Positions 47,880 through 56,450 of a stretch of DNA of 64,000 bases are shown piece after piece; position 1 is the stretch's first letter, and each line of letters begins with the position of its first letter. Both the position numbers and the translations under genes were made by a program. The stretch is from positions 242,694-306,693 of the forward strand of contig NC_021017.1 of NCBI RefSeq assembly GCF_000210075.1. Reading direction: 5' to 3'. The notes below the pieces were generated by a model, which was given only the letters and a program-made list of their open reading frames with translations, was not told the origin of the DNA and made no database searches. Origin of the DNA: Bacteroides xylanisolvens XB1A. Lineage in GTDB: Bacteria; Bacteroidota; Bacteroidia; Bacteroidales; Bacteroidaceae.

Positions 47880-50096
47880 TTAATTCCTGCTCACCTGTTT
47901 TACTCCCTTCACCGTCCGTAATTTCTTGATAAGAGCCTCCAAACGCCCCGTATCACCCACCATTACCGTCAGTGTGCCAGAGAATAACCCATCGTTCGAA
48001 TCAATACCGATAGAACGTAGCGTGATACCATTCTCTTTCGAGATGATCGAAGTAATATTTGTTACGATACCAATATCATCATGTCCTACAACGCGCAGCG
48101 TGATCGGATATTGCGTACCTTCCGACTTGCCCGCCCAGCGAGCCTTCACAATCCGGTAGCCGAAACGTTCGCGCATCTGGTTCGCGTTCGGACAATCCGA
48201 CCGGTGTATCTTGATACCGCCGCTCACCGTTACGAACCCGAACACATCATCGCCATAAATCGGGTTACAACATTTAGCCAGTTTAAACTCCAGTCCTTTC
48301 AGATTCTGGTCAATCACCAGTACATCCTCTTTAGATGTCGTTTCCTCCTGCGCGGTTTGCAAATTATACCCTTCGGCACTCCGATAAACAATTTCATCGT
48401 GCGTATCGCTGTCCCGTTTTTGCTGCTCAATGTATTTATCCAGAATCTCGTTCACATCCAGTCCGCCATCGGCAATCCGTTGATAAAACTCCGTCACGTT
48501 CTTGAATCCCAAACGCTTGATGAGGCGCATCATGGTCGCTTCATCATACTCCAGTTTGCGGTTCTTGAATTTTCGTTCCAGCGTCTCTTTGGCAAACGCA
48601 TGTTGGCGTGCCACCATCTCTTTGAGCGCCTGGCGTATCTTGGTGCGTGCTTTGGAAGTCGTCACGATGTTCAGCCAGTCCTGTTTCGGAGTCTGGGTGT
48701 TTGAAGTCATGATCTCCACCTGGTCGCCGCTGTTCAACTTCTGCTTCAACTGCACATTCTTGCCGTTCACTTTCGCGCCGATACACTTGCATCCCAACTT
48801 ACTATGTATATGGAAAGCAAAATCAAGCACCGTAGCCCCTTTAGCCAGCTTGAACAAATCCCCTTTGGGCGTAAAGACAAACACTTCATCCTCGTAGAGA
48901 TCCATCTTAAACTGATCCATCACCTTCATCGAGTCGTTGTCCGCGTTCTCCAACGCCTCCCGCACGGAAGTCAACCACTCGTCCAAGCCCGTTTCTCCTT
49001 TGATACCTTTATATCTCCAGTGCGCAGCCAGTCCGCGTTCCGCGATCTCGTCCATCCGTCGGGTACGTATCTGCACTTCCACCCATTTCCCTTCCGGGCC
49101 CATCACGGTGATGTGCAACGACTCGTAACCATTACTCTTCGGTATTGAAAGCCAGTCGCGCAGACGCTTCGGGTTCGGCTGGTACATATCCGTCACAATC
49201 GAATACACCTGCCAACACTCCTGCTTCTCCTTCGCCGGGTCCGGTTCCGAATCCAGTATGATACGGATGGCGAACAAGTCATAAATCCCCTCAAAAGGAG
49301 TCTTTTGCTTCTGAATCTTGTTCCATATCGAATGAATCGACTTCGTGCGTCCCTTGATGTCGAACTTCAGTCCCGCTTCCGCCACCTTCTTTTGGATCGG
49401 TTCGATAAAAGCGGCGATATACTTGTCGCGGGAAGCCTTTGTTTCGTTCAGCTTATCCTTGATGAAATAATATGTCTCTTTCTGCGTATATTTGAGAGAC
49501 AAATCCTCCAGTTCCGATTTCAGCTTATACAATCCCAGCTTGTGAGCCAGCGGAGCATACAGATATGCTGCTTCGTTTGCTACCTTGATCCGGTCCTCCT
49601 CGTTGCCTGTATCCTTTATTTTGCGCATCACGTTCACGCGGTCGGCAATCATAATCAGGATTACGCGCATATCCTCCGCAAACGACAGCAGCAGATTACG
49701 GAAATTCTCCGACTCGATGGCAGGGCTTTTGGCATACAGCTCGTTCGTCTTCACCAATCCCTTGATGATACTTGCCACGTCTTCACCATATTCGGCGTTC
49801 ACCTCGTCGATAGACAATACATGGCCTTTCACGATTTCGTGCAACATGATCCCGATCAGGCACGAACCTTTCATACCGATTTCCTCGGCAACGATCACTG
49901 CTGTTTGTAAATCTCTGATGACGGGATTCATCCCGAAGTTATTGCGTTGCAGACCGTTACATTGGGCCGCCTTGATAAGATGTTTCTTTAACTTTTGGCA
50001 ATCTCTCCAGAAAATACTGTCTCCGGCGGACTGCAATAAATGTCGATAGAGTGAAAAAAGCTCCTTTTTTTCCTCCAATGTAAAAAAGTCGTCCAT
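47880..50096 (-). CDS. RelA/SpoT-family (p)ppGpp synthetase
   Basis: 738-residue stringent-response enzyme starting MDDFFTLEEKKELF; the longer frame to 50150 adds 18 non-homologous residues. Domains: HD region (about 30-180), synthetase (about 225-340), TGS (about 400-465) and C-terminal ACT. Synthetase motifs are intact: GRTKSIHSIWNKI, YDLFAIRII, IPKSNGYESLHITVMGPEG, VEVQIRT and ERGLAAHWRYK. The hydrolase site is degenerate: LLHDVVEDT-type sequence reads MLHEIVKGHV and the ADRLHNMRT-type motif reads ADRVNVMRKI, so it is probably a synthetase without hydrolase. The RXKD/EXDD discriminator reads RLRD, the form usually found in bifunctional enzymes. Confidence 0.92.
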   Translation of the reverse strand: MDDFFTLEEKKELFSLYRHLLQSAGDSIFWRDCQKLKKHLIKAAQCNGLQRNNFGMNPVIRDLQTAVIVAEEIGMKGSCLIGIMLHEIVKGHVLSIDEVNAEYGEDVASIIKGLVKTNELYAKSPAIESENFRNLLLSFAEDMRVILIMIADRVNVMRKIKDTGNEEDRIKVANEAAYLYAPLAHKLGLYKLKSELEDLSLKYTQKETYYFIKDKLNETKASRDKYIAAFIEPIQKKVAEAGLKFDIKGRTKSIHSIWNKIQKQKTPFEGIYDLFAIRIILDSEPDPAKEKQECWQVYSIVTDMYQPNPKRLRDWLSIPKSNGYESLHITVMGPEGKWVEVQIRTRRMDEIAERGLAAHWRYKGIKGETGLDEWLTSVREALENADNDSMKVMDQFKMDLYEDEVFVFTPKGDLFKLAKGATVLDFAFHIHSKLGCKCIGAKVNGKNVQLKQKLNSGDQVEIMTSNTQTPKQDWLNIVTTSKARTKIRQALKEMVARQHAFAKETLERKFKNRKLEYDEATMMRLIKRLGFKNVTEFYQRIADGGLDVNEILDKYIEQQKRDSDTHDEIVYRSAEGYNLQTAQEETTSKEDVLVIDQNLKGLEFKLAKCCNPIYGDDVFGFVTVSGGIKIHRSDCPNANQMRERFGYRIVKARWAGKSEGTQYPITLRVVGHDDIGIVTNITSIISKENGITLRSIGIDSNDGLFSGTLTVMVGDTGRLEALIKKLRTVKGVKQVSRN

Positions 50097-50168
50097 ATTC
50101 AATCTTGTTAATTCGATGTAAAAGTAGTTTTTTTTCCGGTTATTCGGCAAGAAGTAAATAACATTTTG

Positions 50169-50176
50169 TATTTTTG
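50169..50176 (+). promoter_or_regulatory. Candidate -7 box for the DUF4301 gene
   Basis: TATTTTTG matches TAnnTTTG, 27 bases before the ATG. Confidence 0.5.
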
Positions 50177-50202
50177 GGCATCAATTAATAAAATTAGATA
50201 TT

Positions 50203-51720
50203 ATGATAACGACACAGGACAAAGAGTTGCTTGCCAAGAAAGGCATCACGGAAGAGCAAATTGCAGAACAATTAGCATGCTTCCAGACGGGATTTCCCTT
50301 TTTAAAACTGGATGCGGCAGCTTCCATCGAAAAGGGCATATTAGCTCCCGACGCAGAAGAACAGAAGGCTTATCTGGCCGCCTGGGATGCATATACAAAC
50401 ACAGATAAGACTGTTGTGAAGTTCGTGCCTGCCTCCGGTGCTGCAAGTCGTATGTTTAAGAATCTATTCGAGTTTCTGTCCGCCGATTATGACCAGCCGA
50501 CTACCAAGTTCGAGCAGGCCTTCTTTGACGGAATCAAGAATTTTGCTTTCTATGACGATCTGAATGTGGCCTGTCAGCGAATCTCCGGAAAAGACATTCC
50601 CGGACTGATGGAAGAAGGCAACTATAAAGCAGTGGTGTCCGCCCTGCTGGAGACTGCAGGACTGAACTATGGCGCACTACCGAAAGGTCTGCTCAAATTC
50701 CATAAATATCCCGAAGGCTCCCGCACTCCGATGGAGGAACATCTTGCCGAAGGCGCTCTGTATGCAGCCGGCAAGAGCGGCAAAGTGAACGTACACTTCA
50801 CCGTGTCTACCGAACACCGCGAACTTTTCAAGAAGCTCGTGACGGAAAAAGTGGACGACTTCGCCAAACGTTACGGCGTAGACTATTACATCACCTTCTC
50901 CGAGCAGAAGCCAAGTACCGACACCATTGCTGCCGATATGGACAACCAACCGTTCCGCGACAACGGCAAACTGCTGTTCCGTCCCGGTGGTCATGGCGCG
51001 CTGATTGAGAACCTGAACGACTTGGACGCAGACATCATCTTCATCAAGAACATCGACAACGTAGTGCCCGACCGTTTGAAAGCCGACACCGTTACGTATA
51101 AGAAACTGATTGCCGGAGTGCTCGTGACCCTGCAAAAACAAGTATTCGAATACCTCACGCTGCTCGACAGCGGCAAGTATACGCACGACCAGATGATGGA
51201 AATGCTTCAATTCCTGCAAAAGAAACTCTTCTGCAAGAATCCGGAAACAAAAGATCTCGAAGACTCCGTACTGGCCATTTACCTCAAAAACAAGTTCAAC
51301 CGTCCGATGCGTGTCTGCGGAATGGTGAAGAACGTAGGCGAACCCGGCGGCGGTCCGTTCCTTGCTTACAATAGCGACGGAACCATCTCCCTGCAAATCC
51401 TCGAAAGCTCGCAGATCGACATGGACGATCCGGAGAAGAAAGAAATGTTCGAGAAGGGTACGCACTTCAATCCGGTAGACCTCGTATGCGCTGTGCGTGA
51501 TTATAAAGGACATAAATTCGACCTGGTGAAATATGTAGATAAAGCCACCGGCTTCATCTCCTACAAATCGAAGAACGGTAAAGACCTGAAAGCCCTCGAA
51601 CTTCCCGGTTTGTGGAATGGTGCGATGAGCGACTGGAATACCGTCTTTGTAGAAGTTCCTCTTTCTACCTTTAACCCGGTGAAGACAGTGAATGACTTGT
51701 TGCGTGAGCAACATCAGTAA
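50203..51720 (+). CDS. DUF4301 family protein
   Basis: 505-residue cytoplasmic protein of the Bacteroidetes family DUF4301, with no signal peptide or membrane helices. It contains patterns of nucleotidyltransferase style: KFVPASGAASRMFKNLFEFL near residue 73, where the glycine/alanine-rich loop followed by SRM resembles the GxGxR/SRM loop of sugar nucleotidyltransferases, and the later blocks LLFRPGGHGALIENLNDLDADIIFIKNIDNVVP (a UDP-sugar pyrophosphorylase-like GHG and D-x-x-NIDN pattern) and RVCGMVKNVGEPGGGPFLA. I infer a UTP-glucose-1-phosphate uridylyltransferase-like fold; activity is unknown. Codon use is somewhat more GC-biased than upstream genes. Confidence 0.82.
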   Translation: MITTQDKELLAKKGITEEQIAEQLACFQTGFPFLKLDAAASIEKGILAPDAEEQKAYLAAWDAYTNTDKTVVKFVPASGAASRMFKNLFEFLSADYDQPTTKFEQAFFDGIKNFAFYDDLNVACQRISGKDIPGLMEEGNYKAVVSALLETAGLNYGALPKGLLKFHKYPEGSRTPMEEHLAEGALYAAGKSGKVNVHFTVSTEHRELFKKLVTEKVDDFAKRYGVDYYITFSEQKPSTDTIAADMDNQPFRDNGKLLFRPGGHGALIENLNDLDADIIFIKNIDNVVPDRLKADTVTYKKLIAGVLVTLQKQVFEYLTLLDSGKYTHDQMMEMLQFLQKKLFCKNPETKDLEDSVLAIYLKNKFNRPMRVCGMVKNVGEPGGGPFLAYNSDGTISLQILESSQIDMDDPEKKEMFEKGTHFNPVDLVCAVRDYKGHKFDLVKYVDKATGFISYKSKNGKDLKALELPGLWNGAMSDWNTVFVEVPLSTFNPVKTVNDLLREQHQ

Positions 51721-51732
51721 TTGTATATCTAT

Positions 51733-51853
51733 GTTCACCACAGATTACACGGATTAACACAGATTCTTAATTACCGATAATGGTTGAGATATAAAAAGAA
51801 AAAAGGATGCATCCGAATTCAATCTGTGTTAATCTGTGTAATCTGTGGTGAAA
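51733..51853. repeat. Large inverted repeat with ACACGGATTAACACAGATT arms
   Basis: Left arm (51733-51765) starts GTTCACCACAGATTACACGG and ends ATTAACACAGATT; the right arm (51821-51853) is its near-exact reverse complement. The loop is about 55 bases. The right arm ends about 20 bases before the acyltransferase ATG, so it must be transcribed in its leader. Confidence 0.75.
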
Positions 51854-51873
51854 CTTAAAAAAGAGTGTTTAGA

Positions 51874-52497
51874 ATGAATCAGATAGAGAAGATCATCGAT
51901 ATTGCTACTTGGAACAGAAGAGAACATTACGAACATTTCAGTGCTTTTGACGATCCTTTTTTTGGAGTGACGGTCAACGTAGATTGTACGCGCGCGTATC
52001 AGGAAGCCAAAGACAAAGGCGTTTCCTTTTCCCTGCTCGTCCTTCACCGCATCGTGACTGCCGCGGCTGCCGTGGAAGAGTTCCGCTACCGCATCGAAGG
52101 CAATCGAGTGGTGTGTTATGACAGTCTTCTGCCCGAAGCCACTGTGGGGCGTGCCGACCACACCTTTTCTTTTGCCGCTTTTGAATACGATCCGGACGAA
52201 CTCGTCTTTATTCGTCGGGCAAAAGCCGAGATGGAACGCCTGCAAGCCACTACGGGACTCAACAAAGGAGGTACGTTTCATCCCAACGCCATTCATTATT
52301 CGGCTGTGCCGTGGCTCTCTTTCACCGATATGAAGCATCCCACCAATATGCGTTCGGGCGACAGCGTTCCCAAAATCTCCACCGGTAAATACTTCCGCGA
52401 AGGAGAAAGGCTGATGATGCCCGTTTCCGTCACTTGCCATCATGGATTGATGGATGGCTATCATGTAGCGCAGTTTATCGAGAAGCTCCATTTATAA
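51874..52497 (+). CDS. Chloramphenicol-acetyltransferase-like acyltransferase
   Basis: 207-residue CAT-fold protein. The catalytic histidine block reads VTCHHGLMDGYHVAQFIEKL (family form HHAVCDGFHV), and the conserved NPxx-type segments HPNAIHYSAVPWLSFT and the arginine-aspartate region are visible. The start is ATG at 51874; a GTG at 51865 is possible. Chromosomal Bacteroides members of this family mostly do not give chloramphenicol resistance, so I call it an acyltransferase of unknown substrate. It is followed 35 bases later by the PagL-like gene; the pair may act on a lipid or envelope substrate together. Confidence 0.84.
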   Translation: MNQIEKIIDIATWNRREHYEHFSAFDDPFFGVTVNVDCTRAYQEAKDKGVSFSLLVLHRIVTAAAAVEEFRYRIEGNRVVCYDSLLPEATVGRADHTFSFAAFEYDPDELVFIRRAKAEMERLQATTGLNKGGTFHPNAIHYSAVPWLSFTDMKHPTNMRSGDSVPKISTGKYFREGERLMMPVSVTCHHGLMDGYHVAQFIEKLHL

Positions 52498-52531
52498 ACT
52501 TCGTTCTGAAAAAGACTAACCAGACTATGAT

Positions 52532-53926
52532 ATGAGAGTAAAGATACCCAGACGGGAAATCATCCTATTCTGTTCCGCCTTGCTTTTCCCCGTTGCTTCG
52601 CTGTGCGCGCAAGAAGTGGGGCAGGAGGTGAAAGAGGTCAGGCAAGACGTGGAGCAACTCCAGCAGGACGTCCGCGAACTTCGTGAAGAAGTGCGTCGAT
52701 TGCAGGAAGAACTTCATGGATTCCGGCGCAACAGTTTCCCGCAATGTGGCATGGACACGGTAGCTCCTTACGTTCCCCATCGGTTCATTCACCGGTTGGG
52801 GATAGAAGCTCGGCCGCAATACGTGTTCCCCACCAATCCTTTCCTGCAAGGAGAGAACGAACGGTGGAAGCCCATCCAAAGTTCCTTTGCCGCTCATTTG
52901 AAATATTCCTTCAAGTTTCGTCCCAATACCTGTGCCGACCGTATCTACGGCGGAGCCTACCAAGGCTTCGGCTTGGCCGTCACCACCTTTGGCGACCGTA
53001 AGCAACTCGGTGATCCGGTGACGTTCTATGTCTTTCAGGGCGCACGTATCGCCCGTTTCAATCCCCGTCTTTCGCTCAATTACGAGTGGAATTTCGGCCT
53101 TTCTGCCGGATGGAAACCATACGATAACGATTACAACTCCTACAACGGAGCGGTAGGTTCACGGGTGAATGCGTATCTCAATGCAGGTATCTACCTCAAT
53201 TGGTCGCTTTCCCGTTATTTCGATTTTATCATCGGCGGAGATTTTACGCATTTCTCCAACGGCAACACCAAATTCCCCAACGCAGGAGTGAACACCACCG
53301 GAGCGAAAATCGGTCTGGTGTACAACTTCAACCGTGAAGAATCCGACCTGACCAAGTCTTTGGTCAAGCCGTATATTCCCCGTTTTCCCCGTCATATCAG
53401 TTACGACCTTGTGTTGTTCGGCTCGTGGAGACGGAAAGGCGTGTACGTAGAAAGCGGGAAGCAGATAGCTTCGCCGGGCAGTTACCCCGTGGCGGGATTC
53501 AACTTTGCCCCGATGTACAACCTCAACTATAAGCTGCGATTCGGCGTCTCGCTGGACGGTGTTTATGACGGTAGTGCCAATGTGTACACCGAAGACCGGA
53601 TTGTGGAGTACGATTACGATGGAGGCAGCGGCACTTCCGAACGCAGGTTTCTTGTGCCGGGCATTCAGCATCAGCTTGCTCTCGGACTTTCGGGACGGGC
53701 GGAGTATGTAATGCCGTTTTTCACCATCAATGTCGGTTTGGGAACGAATGTGCTGGGGCGTGGCGATTTGCGGGGGCTGTATCAGGTCTTTGCGTTGAAG
53801 ATAGACGTGACACGTAGCTCTTTCCTTCACATCGGTTACAATCTCCAAAACTTTCAGACACCTAATTATCTGATGCTCGGCTTGGGATTCCGTTTCAATA
53901 ATAAGTATCCTAAGGTGCGTCATTAG
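52532..53926 (+). CDS. PagL-like lipid A deacylase with N-terminal coiled coil
   Basis: 464-residue outer membrane protein. A signal peptide (to SLCAQ, about 27) is followed by a heptad coiled coil, residues 30-68 (VKEVRQDVEQLQQDVRELRE and onward), then an acyloxyacyl-hydrolase/PagL-type barrel. The catalytic block DFTHFSNGNTKFPNAGVNTTGAKI near 230-255 matches the PagL H-x-S-N...PN-x-G pattern (His and Ser). PagL proteins are about 150-190 residues, so this one has extra N- and C-terminal strands and the coil. Expected role: removal of a 3-linked acyl chain from lipid A. The substrate is inferred. Confidence 0.82.
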   Translation: MRVKIPRREIILFCSALLFPVASLCAQEVGQEVKEVRQDVEQLQQDVRELREEVRRLQEELHGFRRNSFPQCGMDTVAPYVPHRFIHRLGIEARPQYVFPTNPFLQGENERWKPIQSSFAAHLKYSFKFRPNTCADRIYGGAYQGFGLAVTTFGDRKQLGDPVTFYVFQGARIARFNPRLSLNYEWNFGLSAGWKPYDNDYNSYNGAVGSRVNAYLNAGIYLNWSLSRYFDFIIGGDFTHFSNGNTKFPNAGVNTTGAKIGLVYNFNREESDLTKSLVKPYIPRFPRHISYDLVLFGSWRRKGVYVESGKQIASPGSYPVAGFNFAPMYNLNYKLRFGVSLDGVYDGSANVYTEDRIVEYDYDGGSGTSERRFLVPGIQHQLALGLSGRAEYVMPFFTINVGLGTNVLGRGDLRGLYQVFALKIDVTRSSFLHIGYNLQNFQTPNYLMLGLGFRFNNKYPKVRH

Positions 53927-53971
53927 AAATGTCCGTCCGGTGGTCTGTCGAATCAAGTAAGGAATCTCAAA

Positions 53972-54536
53972 ATGGAAAACATTATTCAAAAAATAAGAGA
54001 AATCTATCCGGTATCCGATGAAGCGCTTCAGGCGCTTCAGGCGAATATGGAACTGCGATATTATCCTAAAGATACCTATATCGTCCAGTCGGGGGTAACA
54101 GACCGCCTGGTTTATTTCATTGAAGAGGGCATTGCCCGTTCCGTATTCCATCACAACGGACAGGATACTACTACGTGGTTCACGCTAGAAGGCGACATTA
54201 CGTTCGGCATGGATTCGCTCTACTATCAGCAACCGTCGGTGGAGAGCATTGAAACGCTTTCCGATTGCAAAATCTACGTCATCCATATCGACAAGCTGAA
54301 TATGCTCTACGAAACCTATATCGACATAGCCAACTGGGGGCGGTATCCTGCATCAGAATGTCAATAAAGAACTTAGCCACATGTTTGTGGAACGGCTCCA
54401 GCTTTCGCCTAAAGAACGGTATGAGCAGTTCAACCGTCGCTATCCCGGACTGATAAACCGGGTGAAGCTGAAGTATGTGGCTGCCTTTTTGGGCATTTCC
54501 ATCTACACGCTTAGTCGGGTACGTGCTAAAAAATAG
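53972..54536 (+). pseudogene. Crp/Fnr-family regulator, frameshifted
   Basis: The first 123 codons give a cyclic-nucleotide-binding-type barrel (LRYYPKDTYIVQSGVTDRLVYFIEEGIARSVFHHNGQDTTTWF). After DIANWG the frame shifts within GGGGGCGG (54336-54343) and stops at 54367. The other frame continues coherently, LHQNVNKELSHMFVERLQLSPKERYEQF, then a short helix-turn-helix LKYVAAFLGISIYTLSRVRAKK and TAG at 54534-54536. Total length is 188 codons plus one base, so one base is extra. The intact product would be a DNA-binding regulator without the long C terminus of Crp. It is either a sequencing error in the G run or a true inactivation. Confidence 0.85.
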
Positions 54537-54589
54537 TTTTCGGTAGGGCTTTTTTGCTTTTAAGCAAAAGAACTTCGTTTCGCAAACCG

Positions 54590-54597
54590 TATCTTTG
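54590..54597 (+). promoter_or_regulatory. Candidate -7 box for the OafA-like gene
   Basis: TATCTTTG matches TAnnTTTG, 37 bases before the ATG. A small palindrome TTTTGCTTTTAAGCAAAA (54553-54570) precedes it and may terminate the Crp/Fnr gene. Confidence 0.5.
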
Positions 54598-54633
54598 CCA
54601 TCTGAAAATACTAACTAACTAATAGAAAAACAG

Positions 54634-55788
54634 ATGTCGAACATTTCTTCTTCAGCCTTTGCAGATACCAAAGCACATTATGATCTTCTTGACGGACTTC
54701 GCGGTGTAGCGGCTCTTATGGTGATATGGTATCATGTATTCGAGGGATATGCTTTTGCCGGTGGTGGCAATATCGAGACTCTCAACCACGGTTATCTTGC
54801 CGTGGATTTCTTCTTTATCCTTTCGGGTTTCGTGATCGGTTACGCTTATGACGACCGTTGGGGCAAGAGTCTCACCATGAAAGATTTCTTTAAACGCCGT
54901 TTGATACGTCTTCATCCGATGGTCGTTATGGGTGCCGTATTGGGTGCTATCACATTCTGTATTCAGGGTTGTGTGCAATGGGATGGAACGCATGTAGCCA
55001 TCTCCATGATTATGTTGTCTCTTCTTTGCACGATATTCTTCATTCCTGCCATGCCGGGGGTGGGATATGAAGTTCGTGGCAACGGTGAGATGTTTCCGTT
55101 GAACGGCCCTTGCTGGTCGTTATTTTTCGAGTATATCGGTAATATCCTGTATGCGTTGTTCATCCGTCGCTTGTCCAACAAGGCGCTGACGGTATTTGTG
55201 GTGTTGCTGGGGGTAGCATTGGCAGCGTTTGCCGTCTTCAATGTCTCCACTTATGGAAACATAGGAGTGGGCTGGACGCTGGACGGGGTTAACTTCCTGG
55301 GCGGCTCCCTACGTATGCTTTTCCCTTTTTCGCTGGGTATGCTGATGTCGCGTAACTTCAAGCCTATGAAGGTGAGAGGTGCTTTCTGGATCTGTACCGT
55401 TGCATTGATTGCCCTGTTCGCTGTTCCTTATCTCGAAGGAATGGAGCCGCTTTGCATGAATGGTGTTTATGAAGCGTTTTGTGTGATTGTGGCTTTCCCT
55501 ATCATTCTTTGGATAGGAGCGTCGGGCACCACTACGGACGTGCAATCGACAAAGATATGCAAATTTCTGGGGGATATATCCTATCCGGTTTATGTGATCC
55601 ATTATCCGTTGATGTATCTGTTCTATGCATGGCTGATTGAGAATAAGCTCTATACGTTGGGCGAGACTTGGCACGTAGCCGTGTGCGTCTTTGTCTTGAG
55701 TATCGTGCTTGCTTATCTGTGCCTGAAACTGTATGACGAACCGATACGTAAATATTTGGCAAAACGTTTCTTGAGTAAGAAACGATAG
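54634..55788 (+). CDS. Acyltransferase family 3 (OafA-like) membrane protein
   Basis: 384-residue integral membrane acyltransferase with about 10 helices. Family motifs: YDLLDGLRGVAALMVIWYHVFEGY near 17-40 (the catalytic-type Arg and His), YLAVDFFFILSGFVIGYAYDDRW, FFKRRLIRLHPMVVMG (R-rich loop), and the C-terminal DISYPVYVIHYPLMYLFYAW. These enzymes O-acylate sugars of O-antigen, capsule or peptidoglycan at the inner membrane. Target unknown. It is monocistronic with a strong terminator. Confidence 0.9.
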   Translation: MSNISSSAFADTKAHYDLLDGLRGVAALMVIWYHVFEGYAFAGGGNIETLNHGYLAVDFFFILSGFVIGYAYDDRWGKSLTMKDFFKRRLIRLHPMVVMGAVLGAITFCIQGCVQWDGTHVAISMIMLSLLCTIFFIPAMPGVGYEVRGNGEMFPLNGPCWSLFFEYIGNILYALFIRRLSNKALTVFVVLLGVALAAFAVFNVSTYGNIGVGWTLDGVNFLGGSLRMLFPFSLGMLMSRNFKPMKVRGAFWICTVALIALFAVPYLEGMEPLCMNGVYEAFCVIVAFPIILWIGASGTTTDVQSTKICKFLGDISYPVYVIHYPLMYLFYAWLIENKLYTLGETWHVAVCVFVLSIVLAYLCLKLYDEPIRKYLAKRFLSKKR

Positions 55789-55833
55789 TTTCATTGTTAT
55801 GTATCTGAAAAATATTTCATAAAGCTAAAAAAG

Positions 55834-55879
55834 AACTCCAACCAAGTGGCGGATAAAGTCGCATTGGTTGGAGTTTTTT
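55834..55879 (+). terminator. Intrinsic terminator after the OafA-like gene
   Basis: Stem AACTCCAACCAA / TTGGTTGGAGTT with an 18-base loop, followed by TTTTT. Confidence 0.8.
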
Positions 55880-55959
55880 ATCAATAGAATAAGTTTTCTC
55901 TTCGTCAGTAAGTGAGACTGATTCTATGTCTTTGCATTTTAGATGTGAAACGATATAGA

Positions 55960-56430
55960 TTAATAGAGTTGCTTGCTCATTTTATAATTGGTGAGACACA
56001 TTTGATTAGCTTTCCGTTTTTGTTCTTCATCAACCTGAAAACCTTGTTTCTCGAAAAACGGTTTTGCCGTGATGCTAACCTCCGATGTTAATCTTTTCGC
56101 ACCTCTTTCTCGTGCGTATGCTTCGAGATATTTATACAAAGATGTCGCAATGCCTTGATGCTGAAAGTCCTTATGGACAAACAGCGTGTGCATATATCCG
56201 TCGTCGTTGACAGAGCCGAAGCCTACAATCACACCTTCTTCATTTTCTGCAACCACGTAATGTTGCTCTTCGAAAAGCTCACCCCAATGTGATGTATCGT
56301 CTCCGCACGAAGCCCAGTCTGCTACTTCTTCGGCTGTATAATCTTTTCGGTTCACAGTCAGGACTGTATGCTGATATAGCTCTTGTAGTGCTGGAATGTC
56401 AGACAGGTTTACTTGGCGGATTCTATTCAT
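55960..56430 (-). CDS. GNAT-family N-acetyltransferase
   Basis: 156-residue acetyltransferase. The acetyl-CoA loop is in FVHKDFQHQGIATSLYKYLEAYARERG (Q-x-x-G-I-A form of motif A), preceded by strand VIVGFGSVNDDGYMHTLFV and followed by LTSEVSITAKPFFEKQGFQ, as in YafP/ElaA-like enzymes. It follows purT by 20 bases on the minus strand, so it is probably in the same transcript. Substrate unknown. Confidence 0.88.
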   Translation of the reverse strand: MNRIRQVNLSDIPALQELYQHTVLTVNRKDYTAEEVADWASCGDDTSHWGELFEEQHYVVAENEEGVIVGFGSVNDDGYMHTLFVHKDFQHQGIATSLYKYLEAYARERGAKRLTSEVSITAKPFFEKQGFQVDEEQKRKANQMCLTNYKMSKQLY

Positions 56431-56450
56431 CTTATCTCTAAATTTCTTTT

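Noticed and set aside
50677..51741. 354-codon frame opposite the DUF4301 gene
   Set aside because: Mirror of a long, GC-richer gene; low-complexity composition with many His and Val, no domain, and no promoter.
51874..52497. Chloramphenicol resistance gene
   Set aside because: The fold and catalytic His match CAT, but chromosomal Bacteroides members of this family usually lack known resistance function, and there is no mobile context.
53159..54154. 331-codon frame opposite the PagL-like gene
   Set aside because: Overlaps two plus-strand genes; no family-like features.
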